In this document: piece after piece, positions 19,871 through 30,275 of the stretch
How the letters are laid out: each line of letters starts with the position of its first letter
Position numbering within the stretch: position 1 is the stretch's first letter
Assembly: GCF_014200175.1 (NCBI RefSeq)
Contig: NZ_JACHBD010000015.1
Coordinates: forward strand, 33,908-97,907
DNA length: 64,000 nucleotides
Origin: Rhizobium lentis
GTDB lineage: Bacteria > Pseudomonadota > Alphaproteobacteria > Rhizobiales > Rhizobiaceae
Reading direction: 5' to 3'
The notes under the pieces: generated by a model
The model's database searches: none
Seen by the model: the letters and a program-made list of their open reading frames with translations, nothing else
What the model was told of the DNA's origin: nothing
Translations under genes and position numbers: made by a program

Positions 19871-20012
19871 CAGTGCCACGACAGACGCCACGCCTCAACC
19901 GAAACTCTTTCTTAACCTTAACGGCCGGGATTTGGCATGAAATCCGCAAGGTAGAAGCTGTAAGGGCAATGAGTGCCCGCAAATGCTCCGGAATGGGACA
20001 GGTTGGTGTGAA

Positions 20013-20627
20013 ATGCGTGTGCAAACGACCATCGAAATTTTTGACTATTGGAACCGTATCCGCGGCGCCGCCGACGCGCCGCTGAAATCCCAGGTCGAAC
20101 CGTCCGCCGTACCTCATCTACTGCAAAGTCTCTTCATCCTCGAGGCGCGCGAGGACGGAGACATCGTTTTCCGGCTCGCCGGCACCCGCATCTGCGATCT
20201 CTTTGGCCGGGACCTGCGCGGCGAGCGCTTTTCATCGCTCTGGGCGCATGGCCAGCACGCGGATATCGAACGCACCGCGATGGGTGTCATGGACCACGCC
20301 ATGCCGGCCCTGTTCAATGCCACCGGCTACAGCACCGTCGGGCACCAGGCCTCCTTCGAGATCATCATGATGCCGCTGCGATCGTCGCACGGTGCTTGCG
20401 ACCGGGTGCTCGGCGCGATCGCGCCGGTGGCGGCTGCAAGCTGGCTGGAGATCGTGCCACTCGAATTCCTAGCGCTCGACCGCAGCCGCCTCCTGCCGGA
20501 AAAATCCAGCAAGGTCACGCCGGCCGAACTGCGCCCGATCAACGAGATCGTCGCGGGAAAAAGCATCGGGTTCGGCCAAGCCATGCGCCGCGTGGTGTCG
20601 CAGCTCCTGAGTGCCGAGGCGCGCTGA
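20013..20627 (+). CDS. PAS-like domain protein (PAS_5/DUF1488-type family)
   Basis: A 204-residue cytoplasmic protein whose first 150 residues resemble the alphaproteobacterial PAS_5 family: IFDYWNRIRGAADAPLKSQV, SLFILEAREDGDIVFRLAGT, RICDLFGRDLRGERF. These proteins have a PAS-like fold and no known output domain. The exact family is from memory. Roles in signalling are inferred only. The ATG at 20013 begins the conserved region. A PilZ gene follows on the same strand. Confidence 0.65.
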   Translation: MRVQTTIEIFDYWNRIRGAADAPLKSQVEPSAVPHLLQSLFILEAREDGDIVFRLAGTRICDLFGRDLRGERFSSLWAHGQHADIERTAMGVMDHAMPALFNATGYSTVGHQASFEIIMMPLRSSHGACDRVLGAIAPVAAASWLEIVPLEFLALDRSRLLPEKSSKVTPAELRPINEIVAGKSIGFGQAMRRVVSQLLSAEAR

Positions 20628-20751
20628 GCGTCTCGTTTCAGGACCGCGGCCATACTCGTTTTCGGCTATGTCGGCGGGCGCCGAGACAACCTTCTGTTAA
20701 TGGATTGGGGATAAAGATTGGCCTCTGAGATTTTCATGAAGAAGCCTTTTG

Positions 20752-21363
20752 ATGCACTCGTTCCAGCCAGCTCAGACGCAAAGACCTGCGCCGCGCCCTG
20801 AACAAGGCGTTTTCCAGCGTGTGCCGATCAATATGCAGGGCCGGCTGATGCTTGCGAACTACGAGGAGTTTGAATGCATCGTGATCGACATGTCGCCCGG
20901 CGATATGTACGTCATCTGCTCCGGCCGGCCGCGCGCAAATGAACGCGTCGTCGCCTATATCGACCATCTCGGGCGTGTCGAAGGTTATGTCCAGACAATC
21001 GACGGTCGCGGCTTCACCATGTCGATCAACGCCACCGAACGGAAGCGCGAAAAGCTCGCCGCCCAGCTCACCTGGCTTGCCAACAAGCACGAGCTCGGCC
21101 TGCCGGAAGATCGGCGCCACGACCGCCTGACGCCGCGCGATACGAAGACCGAGCTCACGTTGGATGACGGCACGCGCTATGACTGCCGCATCATGGACCT
21201 TTCGCTGTCGGGCGCTGCCATCGACGTCGAGATGCGTCCTTCCATCGGAACGGCGGTGCGTCTCGGCAATATGCGCGGCCGTGTCGTGCGCCATTTCGTC
21301 GAAGGCGTGGCGATCGAATTCCTGTCGATCCAGTCCCGCGAGACGCTGCGGGAATTCCTTTAA
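20752..21363 (+). CDS. Tandem PilZ-domain protein
   Basis: A 203-residue protein with two PilZ-like halves. The C-terminal half has the complete c-di-GMP signature: RRHDR (RxxxR, near residue 122) and DLSLSGAAIDV (D/NxSxxG). The N-terminal half keeps only RVPINMQGR and DMSPGDMYV, with the arginine pair incomplete, so it is probably a non-binding copy. It is likely a c-di-GMP effector acting on motility or polysaccharide synthesis; the target is unknown. Starts at ATG 20752, overlooking the TTG just before. Confidence 0.82.
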   Translation: MHSFQPAQTQRPAPRPEQGVFQRVPINMQGRLMLANYEEFECIVIDMSPGDMYVICSGRPRANERVVAYIDHLGRVEGYVQTIDGRGFTMSINATERKREKLAAQLTWLANKHELGLPEDRRHDRLTPRDTKTELTLDDGTRYDCRIMDLSLSGAAIDVEMRPSIGTAVRLGNMRGRVVRHFVEGVAIEFLSIQSRETLREFL

Positions 21364-21738
21364 CAGGCTGGTGCGAAACCTCCTGCCCTTCCCAATCTCC
21401 GCAGCAGTGCATTCTCGACGGACTTCCACCGACGACGCTTTCGAGGTCCGGCGGGCTCCCGGTCTGGTCGCGTTGAAGACACCTGCGCCTCGCGTCAATA
21501 GACCTGCAAGCGGCAACAAATCCGGCTTTGGAAGGCACGCTTGGAGTGCTGCCGCAGGTGGTTCCACCGATTAACCGCTAATATTATGGGTGGAACAAGT
21601 TGCGACAAGGATCGTCGCCAAGCAGGTGGCATAAAATCGTGCAGTGATTTTGCGTCCGCCGCGTCACGCGCCACCCGTCTTCCCTTTGTCAGCGATGTAA
21701 TGGATAAGGGGCCGCCCGACCGAAAGTGGACCGAACCG
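21364..21738. other. Intergenic stretch without a gene
   Basis: About 375 bases between the PilZ gene and pip. No frame has a ribosome binding site or family resemblance. An AT-rich spot near 21570-21600 could hold the pip promoter. Confidence 0.4.
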
Positions 21739-22713
21739 ATGGCAGCTCTCTACCCGGAAATCGAACCCTATGATCACGGCCTGCTCGATACCGGCGACGG
21801 CAACCTGATCTATTGGGAAGCCTGCGGCAACCCGACGGGACGGCCGGCACTCGTCCTGCACGGCGGCCCGGGTTCAGGCTGTTCGACCGCGGCGCGCCGC
21901 CAGTTCGATCCGGAGGCCTATCGGATCATCCTCTTCGACCAGCGCAATTGCGGCCGGAGTCTGCCGAGTGCCGCAGATCCCGAAACCGATCTCTCCCTCA
22001 ATACGACTTGGCATCTCGTCGCCGATATCGAGAAGCTGCGGCTGCTTCTCGGCATCGACAGGTGGCTGCTTTTCGGTAACTCCTGGGGCTCGACGCTGAC
22101 ACTCGCCTATGCCGAAACGCATCCGCAGCGCGTCACGGCGATTGTCATATCGGGCGTGACCACCACGCGGCGATCGGAAATCGACTGGCTTTGCCGCGGC
22201 ATGGCGCCGCTTTTTCCGGAAGAATGGCACCGTTTCCATCAGGGAATCCCCTCCGGCGCGCGAGAGCTGGGCGAGGACATAGTCAGCGCCTATCACCGCC
22301 TCCTCAACGATCCGGATCCTGAAACGCGTCTCAAGGCGGCGCGAGACTGGCATGATTGGGAAGCAGCCTCGATCCTGCTCGCCGATCCGGGAGGACTGCC
22401 GCGCCGCTGGGCCGATCCGGCTTATGTGCTGACGCGCGCCCGCATCATCACCCACTATTTCGTCAACGGCGCCTGGCTGGAGGATGGCGTGCTCTTGAAG
22501 AACGCCGCGCGGCTTGCCGACATTCCCGGCATCCTGTTGCAGGGACGGTTCGATATCGAGGCGCCGCTCGTCACCGCCTGGGAACTGGCCCGCGCCTGGC
22601 CGCAAAGCGAGCTCGAACTCCTTCCGCACGCTTCCCATTCCATTGCAAACCCCGATATGAGCGCGGCAATCGTCGCCGCCACCGATCGATTTCGCGATTT
22701 TCCGCAAAAATAA
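21739..22713 (+). CDS. pip: Prolyl aminopeptidase
   Basis: Removes N-terminal proline from peptides; a cytoplasmic alpha/beta hydrolase of peptidase family S33. In 324 residues: LHGGPGSGCSTAARRQFDP (oxyanion region), FDQRNCGRSLP, the nucleophile elbow FGNSWGSTLTLAYA (GxSxG), the Asp in LQGRFDIEAP and the His in PHASHSIA. These are all the triad residues. The start at ATG 21739 gives the normal family length; earlier in-frame ATGs at 21700 and 21588 are less likely. Confidence 0.92.
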   Translation: MAALYPEIEPYDHGLLDTGDGNLIYWEACGNPTGRPALVLHGGPGSGCSTAARRQFDPEAYRIILFDQRNCGRSLPSAADPETDLSLNTTWHLVADIEKLRLLLGIDRWLLFGNSWGSTLTLAYAETHPQRVTAIVISGVTTTRRSEIDWLCRGMAPLFPEEWHRFHQGIPSGARELGEDIVSAYHRLLNDPDPETRLKAARDWHDWEAASILLADPGGLPRRWADPAYVLTRARIITHYFVNGAWLEDGVLLKNAARLADIPGILLQGRFDIEAPLVTAWELARAWPQSELELLPHASHSIANPDMSAAIVAATDRFRDFPQK

Positions 22714-23065
22714 TCTTCATGCCGAACCCCGGAATCCGAGCGATATTCTGCGTTCGGCCCGTTCCAACCGGCCGATTCCACCGGCATCGCCGCCGCGAGC
22801 ATCACGCCGCAGCGCCGCCGGCGTTTATCCGGCTCAGCGAAAACTCTTAACGCCGCGACCGGAGCACGGGCTTTCCCGGGGCGAAGTCCTTGTCGCATCC
22901 ACTACAATTTTAATCGACTTCGACACAAATACGTGGCGAATTTTATTCGTATTCGAGCCAAGTTTTATCGGCATTTGATTCAACTAAGCCTTTAATTCTA
23001 CTGCGTAATTTTGCGCGAGATAAAAACGTCTGTGCCATTGTCGCCTCAACTTAGGGGAGACGGCA
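22714..23065. other. AT-rich intergenic stretch without a gene
   Basis: About 350 bases. The part from 22900 to 23040 is markedly AT-richer than the surroundings and is probably the promoter and leader of the transglutaminase-like gene. No gene or structured RNA was seen. Confidence 0.4.
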
Positions 23066-23671
23066 ATGACGACTGCGAATATCCTGAAAGGCGGCCTTCT
23101 GGCCGGTGTCTTTGCGATGACCATGGCGGGCTCTGGCCAGGCGATGCCCGCCAGCATGGCGCTGGCAGGCAATGCCAGCCCGCCGATCGGACATTATGAA
23201 TTCTGCAAGGCCAACCCGAAGGAATGCGCCTATGCCGGAGGCGATGCCGGACCGGCCATCCTCACAGAGGATCGCTGGAAGGAAATCCTCAAGGTCAATT
23301 ACACCGTCAATTCGTCGATCCAGCCGGAAACGGATGAGCAGATCTACGGCGTCGAAGAGCGCTGGGCCTATCCGACCAGCGTCGGCGACTGCGAGGATTA
23401 CGCCCTGCTGAAGCGCAAGATGCTGATCGAGGATGGCTTCTCGCCATCCGACACGCTGATCACCGTCGTGCTGCAGCCGAACGGCGAAGGCCACGCCGTA
23501 TTGACGGTGCGCACCGATCACGGAGACTTCATCCTCGACAATATGCGCAACAAAGTGCTGCTGTGGTCGGACACCGAATACACCTATCTGAAGCGCCAGT
23601 CCGCCGACGATCCGGCCCGCTGGTCGAAGCTTCAGGACGGCCGCACCGTCGCGGTGGGCAGCGTCAAATAG
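23066..23671 (+). CDS. Transglutaminase-like cysteine peptidase (BTLCP family)
   Basis: A 201-residue exported protein with a signal peptide (GGLLAGVFAMTMAGSGQA). The catalytic Cys is in SVGDCEDYALLKRKML, the His in EGHAVLTVRTD and the Asp in FILDNMRN, in the order of the bacterial transglutaminase-like cysteine proteinase family (DUF920, LapG-like). LapG-type members cleave surface adhesins under c-di-GMP control, but stand-alone rhizobial copies are uncharacterised. Its substrate is unknown. A GC hairpin follows the gene. Confidence 0.85.
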   Translation: MTTANILKGGLLAGVFAMTMAGSGQAMPASMALAGNASPPIGHYEFCKANPKECAYAGGDAGPAILTEDRWKEILKVNYTVNSSIQPETDEQIYGVEERWAYPTSVGDCEDYALLKRKMLIEDGFSPSDTLITVVLQPNGEGHAVLTVRTDHGDFILDNMRNKVLLWSDTEYTYLKRQSADDPARWSKLQDGRTVAVGSVK

Positions 23672-23748
23672 CAGCATAACTTGCCGGCCGAGCCGGCGCT
23701 GGCTTCGGCCCGGTCAGTCCCCGCATCCCGTCCCGACCGGTGCCCAAG

Positions 23749-23776
23749 AGCCGTTCCTGCTGTCCCGGGAACGGCT
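23749..23776 (+). terminator. Hairpin after the transglutaminase-like gene
   Basis: AGCCGTTCC (23749-23757) pairs perfectly with GGAACGGCT (23768-23776), followed by CGCTTCATTTT. The position and the short T tract suit a terminator. Confidence 0.6.
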
Positions 23777-23885
23777 CGCTTCATTTTAGGCCGAGGCGAC
23801 GGCTTCCGACCCTGAGATCTTAGCGAAGTATTAACCCTGCCGGTCTGATCATGCCGATCAGATTCATCATCGGCACCGGCGGCTC

Positions 23886-24671
23886 ATGTTCTTCCTGCGG
23901 CGGACCGAAACCCGACGAGCCGCCATGAGCCATACCGCGCAAAGCGTCCCCGACGAGCAGCCGCTGCTTTCCATGGGGTTTCTCCTCCGCACGACGGCGG
24001 TGATCGCCGTCCTGGCGGTCCTGACGGTCGCCCTCAGCATCGGCGGCCGTTGGTTCGGCCGGCACATCTCCCTTGCCGGCAACACCGACAGCACAGCTGA
24101 AATCACACTGACCATCGGCCGCGACACCGTGAAACTCCCCGAAAATGCCATCCGCTTCCCGAGTCAGCGGCATGACGGTGCGGCCGAGCGCGTCGATCTT
24201 TACCTCGCCTGGCCTGACATGCGGGGTTACAGCAAGGGCAACCATTTGCGATTCGACGACGTCGTCCAATCCTCCGGGCTGATCTTCATGCAGATCGCCC
24301 AGAGCACCATGTCGCGCGACATGTCCGGCCGGCTGGAGCCGATCTATTCGCATCTGATCGAAGGGCCGGCCGAGGCTTTTCGCGACGGATTGACGCTGCA
24401 CCGTTTTCGCGCCGACGCCGGTTACGGCGACGAAGTGCTGCTGACGGCACCCGTCAAAGGCGGACCGGACTACGTCGTACGCTGCATATTGCCGTCAACC
24501 CCGGACAAGGCGGCAAGCGGTGATTGCCAGCGAGATATCAAGGTCGGCAAGGATCTCAGCGTGCTCTACCGCTTCTCCAGCAGCCATCTCGACGATTGGG
24601 AACATATTGATGCCGCGATCCGCACCTTTGTGGAGGCGCGTCTTATGAACCGTTCTGCGACAGGTGCCTAA
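23886..24671 (+). CDS. Membrane-anchored protein of unknown function
   Basis: A 261-residue protein I do not recognise. It has one strong transmembrane helix near residues 31-52 (LLRTTAVIAVLAVLTVALSI) and a long, probably periplasmic, C-terminal domain with two cysteines (VVRCILPS and GDCQRDI) that could form a disulfide. Conserved-looking stretches include RVDLYLAWPDMRGYS and SSHLDDWEHID. A second in-frame ATG at 23925 would remove the first 13 residues and is equally possible. Confidence 0.62.
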   Translation: MFFLRRTETRRAAMSHTAQSVPDEQPLLSMGFLLRTTAVIAVLAVLTVALSIGGRWFGRHISLAGNTDSTAEITLTIGRDTVKLPENAIRFPSQRHDGAAERVDLYLAWPDMRGYSKGNHLRFDDVVQSSGLIFMQIAQSTMSRDMSGRLEPIYSHLIEGPAEAFRDGLTLHRFRADAGYGDEVLLTAPVKGGPDYVVRCILPSTPDKAASGDCQRDIKVGKDLSVLYRFSSSHLDDWEHIDAAIRTFVEARLMNRSATGA

Positions 24672-24789
24672 AATACTTCCGGAAGGTGAGTGAAACGATT
24701 CATCATAAACGGATTGGTAACGCTGAATCGGTAATTTTAAAAGACGAGCTGTGCGGCGGGGGGTGTGCGGTTCCTGCCCAATATCTGAA

Positions 24790-26364
24790 ATGCAAGCGAA
24801 GAGTGGAATAGTGTCAAGGTCAGTCTCCTCCGTATCATCATTCCGGTCCGGCAGCTTTTTCGCGAAGCTCCTGGCGATCCTTTCGGTGGCCGTCACGGTC
24901 GTCCTGGTCGATTCGGTCAATGCCGAAGCGGAAGCGGCCAACTCCAAATACGCCGGCATTGTTGTCGACGCCAAGACCGGCAATGTTCTCTACAGCGAGA
25001 ACGCCGACCGGCTGCAATATCCAGCCTCGCTGACCAAGATGATGACCCTCTACATGACCTTCGAGGCCTTGGAAAAGGGCCGCATCCGCCTCGATACGCC
25101 GGTACCCTTCTCCGCTCACGCGGCCGCTCAGGCGCCGACCAAACTCGGCGTGCGCGCCGGCGGCACAATCACCGTCGAGCAGGGCATCCTTGGTCTCGTC
25201 ACCCTGTCGGCCAATGATGCCGCGACCGCGCTCGGCGAGATGCTGGGCGGCAGCGAAGACCGTTTCGCCCAAATGATGACCGCCAAGGCGCACGCGCTCG
25301 GCATGACGCGCACCACTTATCGCAACGCCAACGGCCTGCCGAATACGGCACAGATGACGACAGCGCGCGACCAGGCCCGCCTCGGCATCGCCCTTCGCCA
25401 GCACTTCCCGCAATATTACGGCTATTTCTCCACCCGCGCCTTCAAGTTCGGCAGCCGCACGATCCGCAGCCATAACCGCCTCGTCGGTTCGGTGCGCGGT
25501 GTCGACGGAATCAAGACCGGATATACGCGCGCCGCCGGCTTCAATCTGGTGAGCTCGGTGCAGGTAGACGGCAAGTCGATCGTCAGCGTTGTACTCGGCG
25601 GCGCTTCGGGGCCGGCTCGCGACGCTCAGATGCGCAATCTGATCGCCGCTTACCTGCCGAAAGCATCGAGCCGCGGCGGATCTTCGCAGCTGATGGCGCA
25701 GACAACCCCTGCCCCGGCGGTGATCGAAACGCCTGCCCCCGTCCAGCCGCAGAAGGCCCAGCAGGTCGCCCGGCAGACGGTCGTTCCACAGCAGGCTGCT
25801 TCCCAGCAGGTCGCAAAGATGATCACCGCAGCGCAGCCGCCGATTTCCGCGGCTGCCGCCGATCTCAGCCTGCCGCACAAGGGACCGCTGCCGGACGCTC
25901 GCTATCAGGTGGCCGCGACCGAAGTCGCCTACACCGAAACATCCGCGACGAAGTCCGACAACCCGCTGGTCGCCCAGGCCATGCCGGAACCGACCAAGGT
26001 CAAAACCACGAGCTTCAAGCAGCAGGCTCCGGCCGTAGCACCTGCCGAACCGGAGAGCGCCGCCGTCGATCACGTCACGACTGCTTCGACCAGCGCCGCC
26101 CCGGTAAGCGCCGCGCCGGCGGGCTGGGTCGTACAGGTCGGCGTCTCGCCCAACCGGCAGATGGCCATGGACCTCCTGGAGGGCGCCAAGAGCAAGGTCG
26201 GCAAGGCGCTGGCCTCGGCAAAACCCTTCGCCGTCGCCTACGGTACGGGCAACGACCAGGTCTACCGCGCCCGCTTCGGCGGCTTCGACGATCAGCGCGA
26301 TGCGGTCAACGCCTGCAAGGCCTTGAAGAAGGCCGGCATCAAGTGCTGGGCGGCTGCACAATGA
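24790..26364 (+). CDS. D-alanyl-D-alanine carboxypeptidase with C-terminal SPOR domain
   Basis: A penicillin-binding peptidoglycan carboxypeptidase (peptidase S11) exported by an N-terminal signal segment. Motifs: YPASLTKMMTLYMTFEALE (SxxK), LSANDAATALGEMLG (SxN) and VDGIKTGYTRAAGFN (KTG). The catalytic domain ends near residue 300; a 150-residue Ala/Gln/Pro/Thr-rich linker follows; residues 445-524 look like a SPOR domain (WVVQVGVSPNRQMAMDLLEG, YRARFGGFDDQRDAVNACKA), which binds denuded septal glycan and would target the enzyme to the division site. The start is uncertain between the ATG at 24790 and a GTG at 24811. Confidence 0.88.
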   Translation: MQAKSGIVSRSVSSVSSFRSGSFFAKLLAILSVAVTVVLVDSVNAEAEAANSKYAGIVVDAKTGNVLYSENADRLQYPASLTKMMTLYMTFEALEKGRIRLDTPVPFSAHAAAQAPTKLGVRAGGTITVEQGILGLVTLSANDAATALGEMLGGSEDRFAQMMTAKAHALGMTRTTYRNANGLPNTAQMTTARDQARLGIALRQHFPQYYGYFSTRAFKFGSRTIRSHNRLVGSVRGVDGIKTGYTRAAGFNLVSSVQVDGKSIVSVVLGGASGPARDAQMRNLIAAYLPKASSRGGSSQLMAQTTPAPAVIETPAPVQPQKAQQVARQTVVPQQAASQQVAKMITAAQPPISAAAADLSLPHKGPLPDARYQVAATEVAYTETSATKSDNPLVAQAMPEPTKVKTTSFKQQAPAVAPAEPESAAVDHVTTASTSAAPVSAAPAGWVVQVGVSPNRQMAMDLLEGAKSKVGKALASAKPFAVAYGTGNDQVYRARFGGFDDQRDAVNACKALKKAGIKCWAAAQ

Positions 26365-26477
26365 GCTATTCGATGCTGCCTGCAACATGGCCGGCGGCAT
26401 TGGTAACGGCCGGAATCGGTGTTTGCGTTTCCGGCCACCATTCTTGAACTCGATCAGTAGTGCGTACGGGGAAAACA

Positions 26478-26753
26478 ATGGCGATCAACGAAAATGTTCC
26501 AGGAATGCCAGGCGACCGCCGCATCGGAGCGAAGGGGCGCTCAGCCCTGCATCCGCTTCACGAAGCAGCGCTGCGGCTCGCTGAGATGGGCCTGCAGCGG
26601 CCGAGAGCGAAATCTGCCAAGACCCGCGATCTCATCAACCTGCTGCTTTGCCACGGCGCGCGCGCCTGGCGCTATTCGCAGCCGGAGGCCCGCATTCACC
26701 TGCATGTAACCTCGCCGGATGGCAGTGCGCCAGTGCAGTTGCGGCTGCGCTGA
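26478..26753 (+). CDS. Small basic hypothetical protein
   Basis: A 91-residue, Arg-rich soluble protein I do not recognise. It reads MAINENVPGMPGDRRIGAKG and later LLCHGARAWRYSQPEARIHL. The ATG has a TACGGGGAAA ribosome binding region. No membrane segment or motif was identified. Confidence 0.5.
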   Translation: MAINENVPGMPGDRRIGAKGRSALHPLHEAALRLAEMGLQRPRAKSAKTRDLINLLLCHGARAWRYSQPEARIHLHVTSPDGSAPVQLRLR

Positions 26754-26770
26754 AATTCGGACGATAAAGG

Positions 26771-27208
26771 TTAGAGCAGGCCGAGCTCAGTCAGCTCGCG
26801 CCGCAGATCCGCCGGCATTTCGGCGATGCCGGCGCCGAGGCTCGTCAGATCGGCCGGCACGTCATCCTGAGCATAGTAGCGCCAGCCCTGGAACGGCCGC
26901 TTCGGCTGCACCGCGGTTTCGATGACTTCTGGACCGAGCATCAGGCGGCAGCGTGAAATCCCTTCGTCGTCGGTGAAGGTCTTGATATCGAGCAGCCGCT
27001 GTCTCGCCTGCACCTGCCCCTTGATCACCCAGTAGAGCGAGCCGCCGTCGAGCAGTTCCTCCATGCGTTTGGGCACCATGCGGGTCGTATGCACGGAATG
27101 CGGCTCGAGCCCGGCGGCAATGGCGCGCAGCGAACGCTCCGCCACCCATTCGCGCAGATCGTCGATCGAGTCGGCGCCGACACAGAGCTTGATAAGATGC
27201 AATGCCAT
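26771..27208 (-). CDS. DUF1489 family protein
   Basis: A 145-residue member of DUF1489, an alphaproteobacterial family without a known role. Typical features are MALHLIKLCVGADSIDDLREW at the N-terminus (20-residue stretch shown in part), RMVPKRMEELLDGGSLYWVI and PFQGWRYYAQDDVPADL. Cytoplasmic, no membrane segment. It is downstream of sdaA on the same strand. Confidence 0.83.
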   Translation of the reverse strand: MALHLIKLCVGADSIDDLREWVAERSLRAIAAGLEPHSVHTTRMVPKRMEELLDGGSLYWVIKGQVQARQRLLDIKTFTDDEGISRCRLMLGPEVIETAVQPKRPFQGWRYYAQDDVPADLTSLGAGIAEMPADLRRELTELGLL

Positions 27209-27324
27209 GCCGCCGTTGAAATCCTTTTGGCGGCGAGCGTCAAGCGTCTACGGCATGCCGGGCGAAACTGTGCAGCAGTTTTGCGCCTGCTGAGATGTCG
27301 AACCGTTCCAACGCGCTCGCGAAC

Positions 27325-28725
<1,401 letters not shown>

Positions 28726-29085
28726 GGATGCGCCTTCTGAACACTGGAATGCAAATTTAGACGCCGCCGGTTTCTGATCCAAGCGGCAAACCGACATCGC
28801 ATAGAGTGGGTGCGACATTCCGGCTGCACACCGGGATGACACAGACAAAACCCGCGCAACGCAGCGATGCGGCACCGATTGTTACGAATATCGTCGCCTC
28901 ACCGCAAGAGACGATCATCGTGCCACGAAGATGTCGCTTCAGCAAAGGCTCAGACGAAAGCTCGGCAAAAGCGGCGCGGTTTTCGGCCAGCCCGGATCAG
29001 AGAGCCTTCTGCGACCGCTTTTCAAACGCGCAGTTTCGGCGCGGCCTCTCATTGCCGTCAATGTCGAAAATGCCGGCTTAAAACG
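28726..29085. other. Gap between the core block and the catabolic region
   Basis: About 360 bases between the 5' end of sdaA and the stop of the CoA-transferase gene. It should hold the sdaA promoter. One plus-strand frame from an ATG at 28931 (MSLQQRLRRKLGKSGAVFG...) has plausible codon use for about 50 codons and then runs antisense into the CoA-transferase gene. It may be the cut 5' end of a lost gene at a recombination point, but this is weak. Confidence 0.3.
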
Positions 29086-30231
29086 TCAGTCCAGTAAGGT
29101 CCAATCCGCTTGTACCTTGCCATTGTGCTCACCAAGTCTGGGCGACTTGCGGTGCGAGGAGAGCGCCTGCCCTGAGAAAATGATGGGTGTACGGATGCCC
29201 GCTATCCCTTCATTGTCCACGGCCATCTTTCGATGCGCGACTTGCGGATCGGCAAACACGTCTTCGACGGTGTTGATGGGGCCGGCGGGAATGCCCACGC
29301 GCGCCAGGTCGGCTAGCAGATCCGTCCGCTTGAAAAGCTTCGTCTGCGCTTCCATGACCGATGTCAGCTCCTCTCGATGACGAACTCTTTCCGCATTCGA
29401 CTTGAAACGGACGTCGTCGGCTACAGCGGATAGCCGGAGGATATCGCATAGCCGTGCAAACTGAGCGTCGTTCCCGCACGCGATAATGATATTGCCGTCA
29501 GACACCGGGAATACTTGGTATGGCGCGATGTTAGGATGCGCATTGCCAAGTCTCGTCGGCGCCTTTCCCGAGGCCAGGAAATTCATTGCCTGGTTGGCCA
29601 GCACACCCACCGCACTGTCCAGAAGTGCCATATCTATGAACTGTCCCTCACCTGTCGTATTTCGGAGGATCAGAGCGGCTTGGATAGCGATGACCGAATA
29701 GAGTCCCGTGAAGATATCGGCGAACGCGACGCCGATTTTCTGTGGCTCCCGATCAGGTTCACCGGTCAGATCCATGATGCCCGCCATGCCCTGGACGATA
29801 AAATCGTATCCTGCACGCCCGGCATAAGGACCGGTTTGGCCAAAGCCGGTAATCGAGCAATAGATCAGTCTTGGGTTGATCGCCTTCAGGCTCTCGTAAT
29901 CAAGACCGAACTTCTTCAACCCGCCTACCTTGAAGTTCTCGATGACGACGTCCGCGTTCGCGACCAGTGCGCGAAGCTTGTCGACGTCCTCCACAGCGTG
30001 GAAATCCGCCGTGATGCTCAGTTTTCCGCGATTGCAGCTGTGGAAGTAGGCTGCAGCGACATCATCGCCATCCCTGATGAAAGGAGGCCCCCAGCGACGC
30101 GTATCGTCGCCCTCCGGGCTTTCCACCTTGATGACGGTCGCACCCAGGTCGGCAAGTGTTTGTCCGGCCCACGGACCAGCCAGGATTCGCGCCAGTTCCA
30201 AGACCCGAACGCCTTCAAGCGGAGACTGCAT
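29086..30231 (-). CDS. CaiB/BaiF family CoA-transferase, probable succinyl-CoA:glutarate CoA-transferase
   Basis: A 381-residue class III CoA-transferase. N-terminus SPLEGVRVLELARILAGPW, the CoA-binding RYDPRGDDTR-like segment KVESPEGDDTRRWGPPF, and the catalytic Asp in KIGVAFADIFTGLY. It is the last gene of the gcdH operon. In other bacteria and in humans a family III enzyme (GcdG/SUGCT) makes glutaryl-CoA from glutarate and works with glutaryl-CoA dehydrogenase, so this is the best guess for its acceptor. The ATG at 30231 follows CAGGGAG; an in-frame ATG at 30249 is not preferred. Confidence 0.75.
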   Translation of the reverse strand: MQSPLEGVRVLELARILAGPWAGQTLADLGATVIKVESPEGDDTRRWGPPFIRDGDDVAAAYFHSCNRGKLSITADFHAVEDVDKLRALVANADVVIENFKVGGLKKFGLDYESLKAINPRLIYCSITGFGQTGPYAGRAGYDFIVQGMAGIMDLTGEPDREPQKIGVAFADIFTGLYSVIAIQAALILRNTTGEGQFIDMALLDSAVGVLANQAMNFLASGKAPTRLGNAHPNIAPYQVFPVSDGNIIIACGNDAQFARLCDILRLSAVADDVRFKSNAERVRHREELTSVMEAQTKLFKRTDLLADLARVGIPAGPINTVEDVFADPQVAHRKMAVDNEGIAGIRTPIIFSGQALSSHRKSPRLGEHNGKVQADWTLLD

Positions 30232-30275
30232 CGATAACTCCCTGATCATTCACAAGTTGGCGGATCGTCGTTTCG

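Noticed and set aside
24838..26478. Long minus-strand reading frame of 546 codons opposite the carboxypeptidase gene
   Set aside because: It is antisense to a gene with all the S11 motifs, has no family resemblance and is a by-product of high GC third-position bias.
28931..29380. Plus-strand frame starting MSLQQRLRRKLG
   Set aside because: It runs antisense into the CoA-transferase gene and lacks a good ribosome binding site; only a possible relic, mentioned under the gap.
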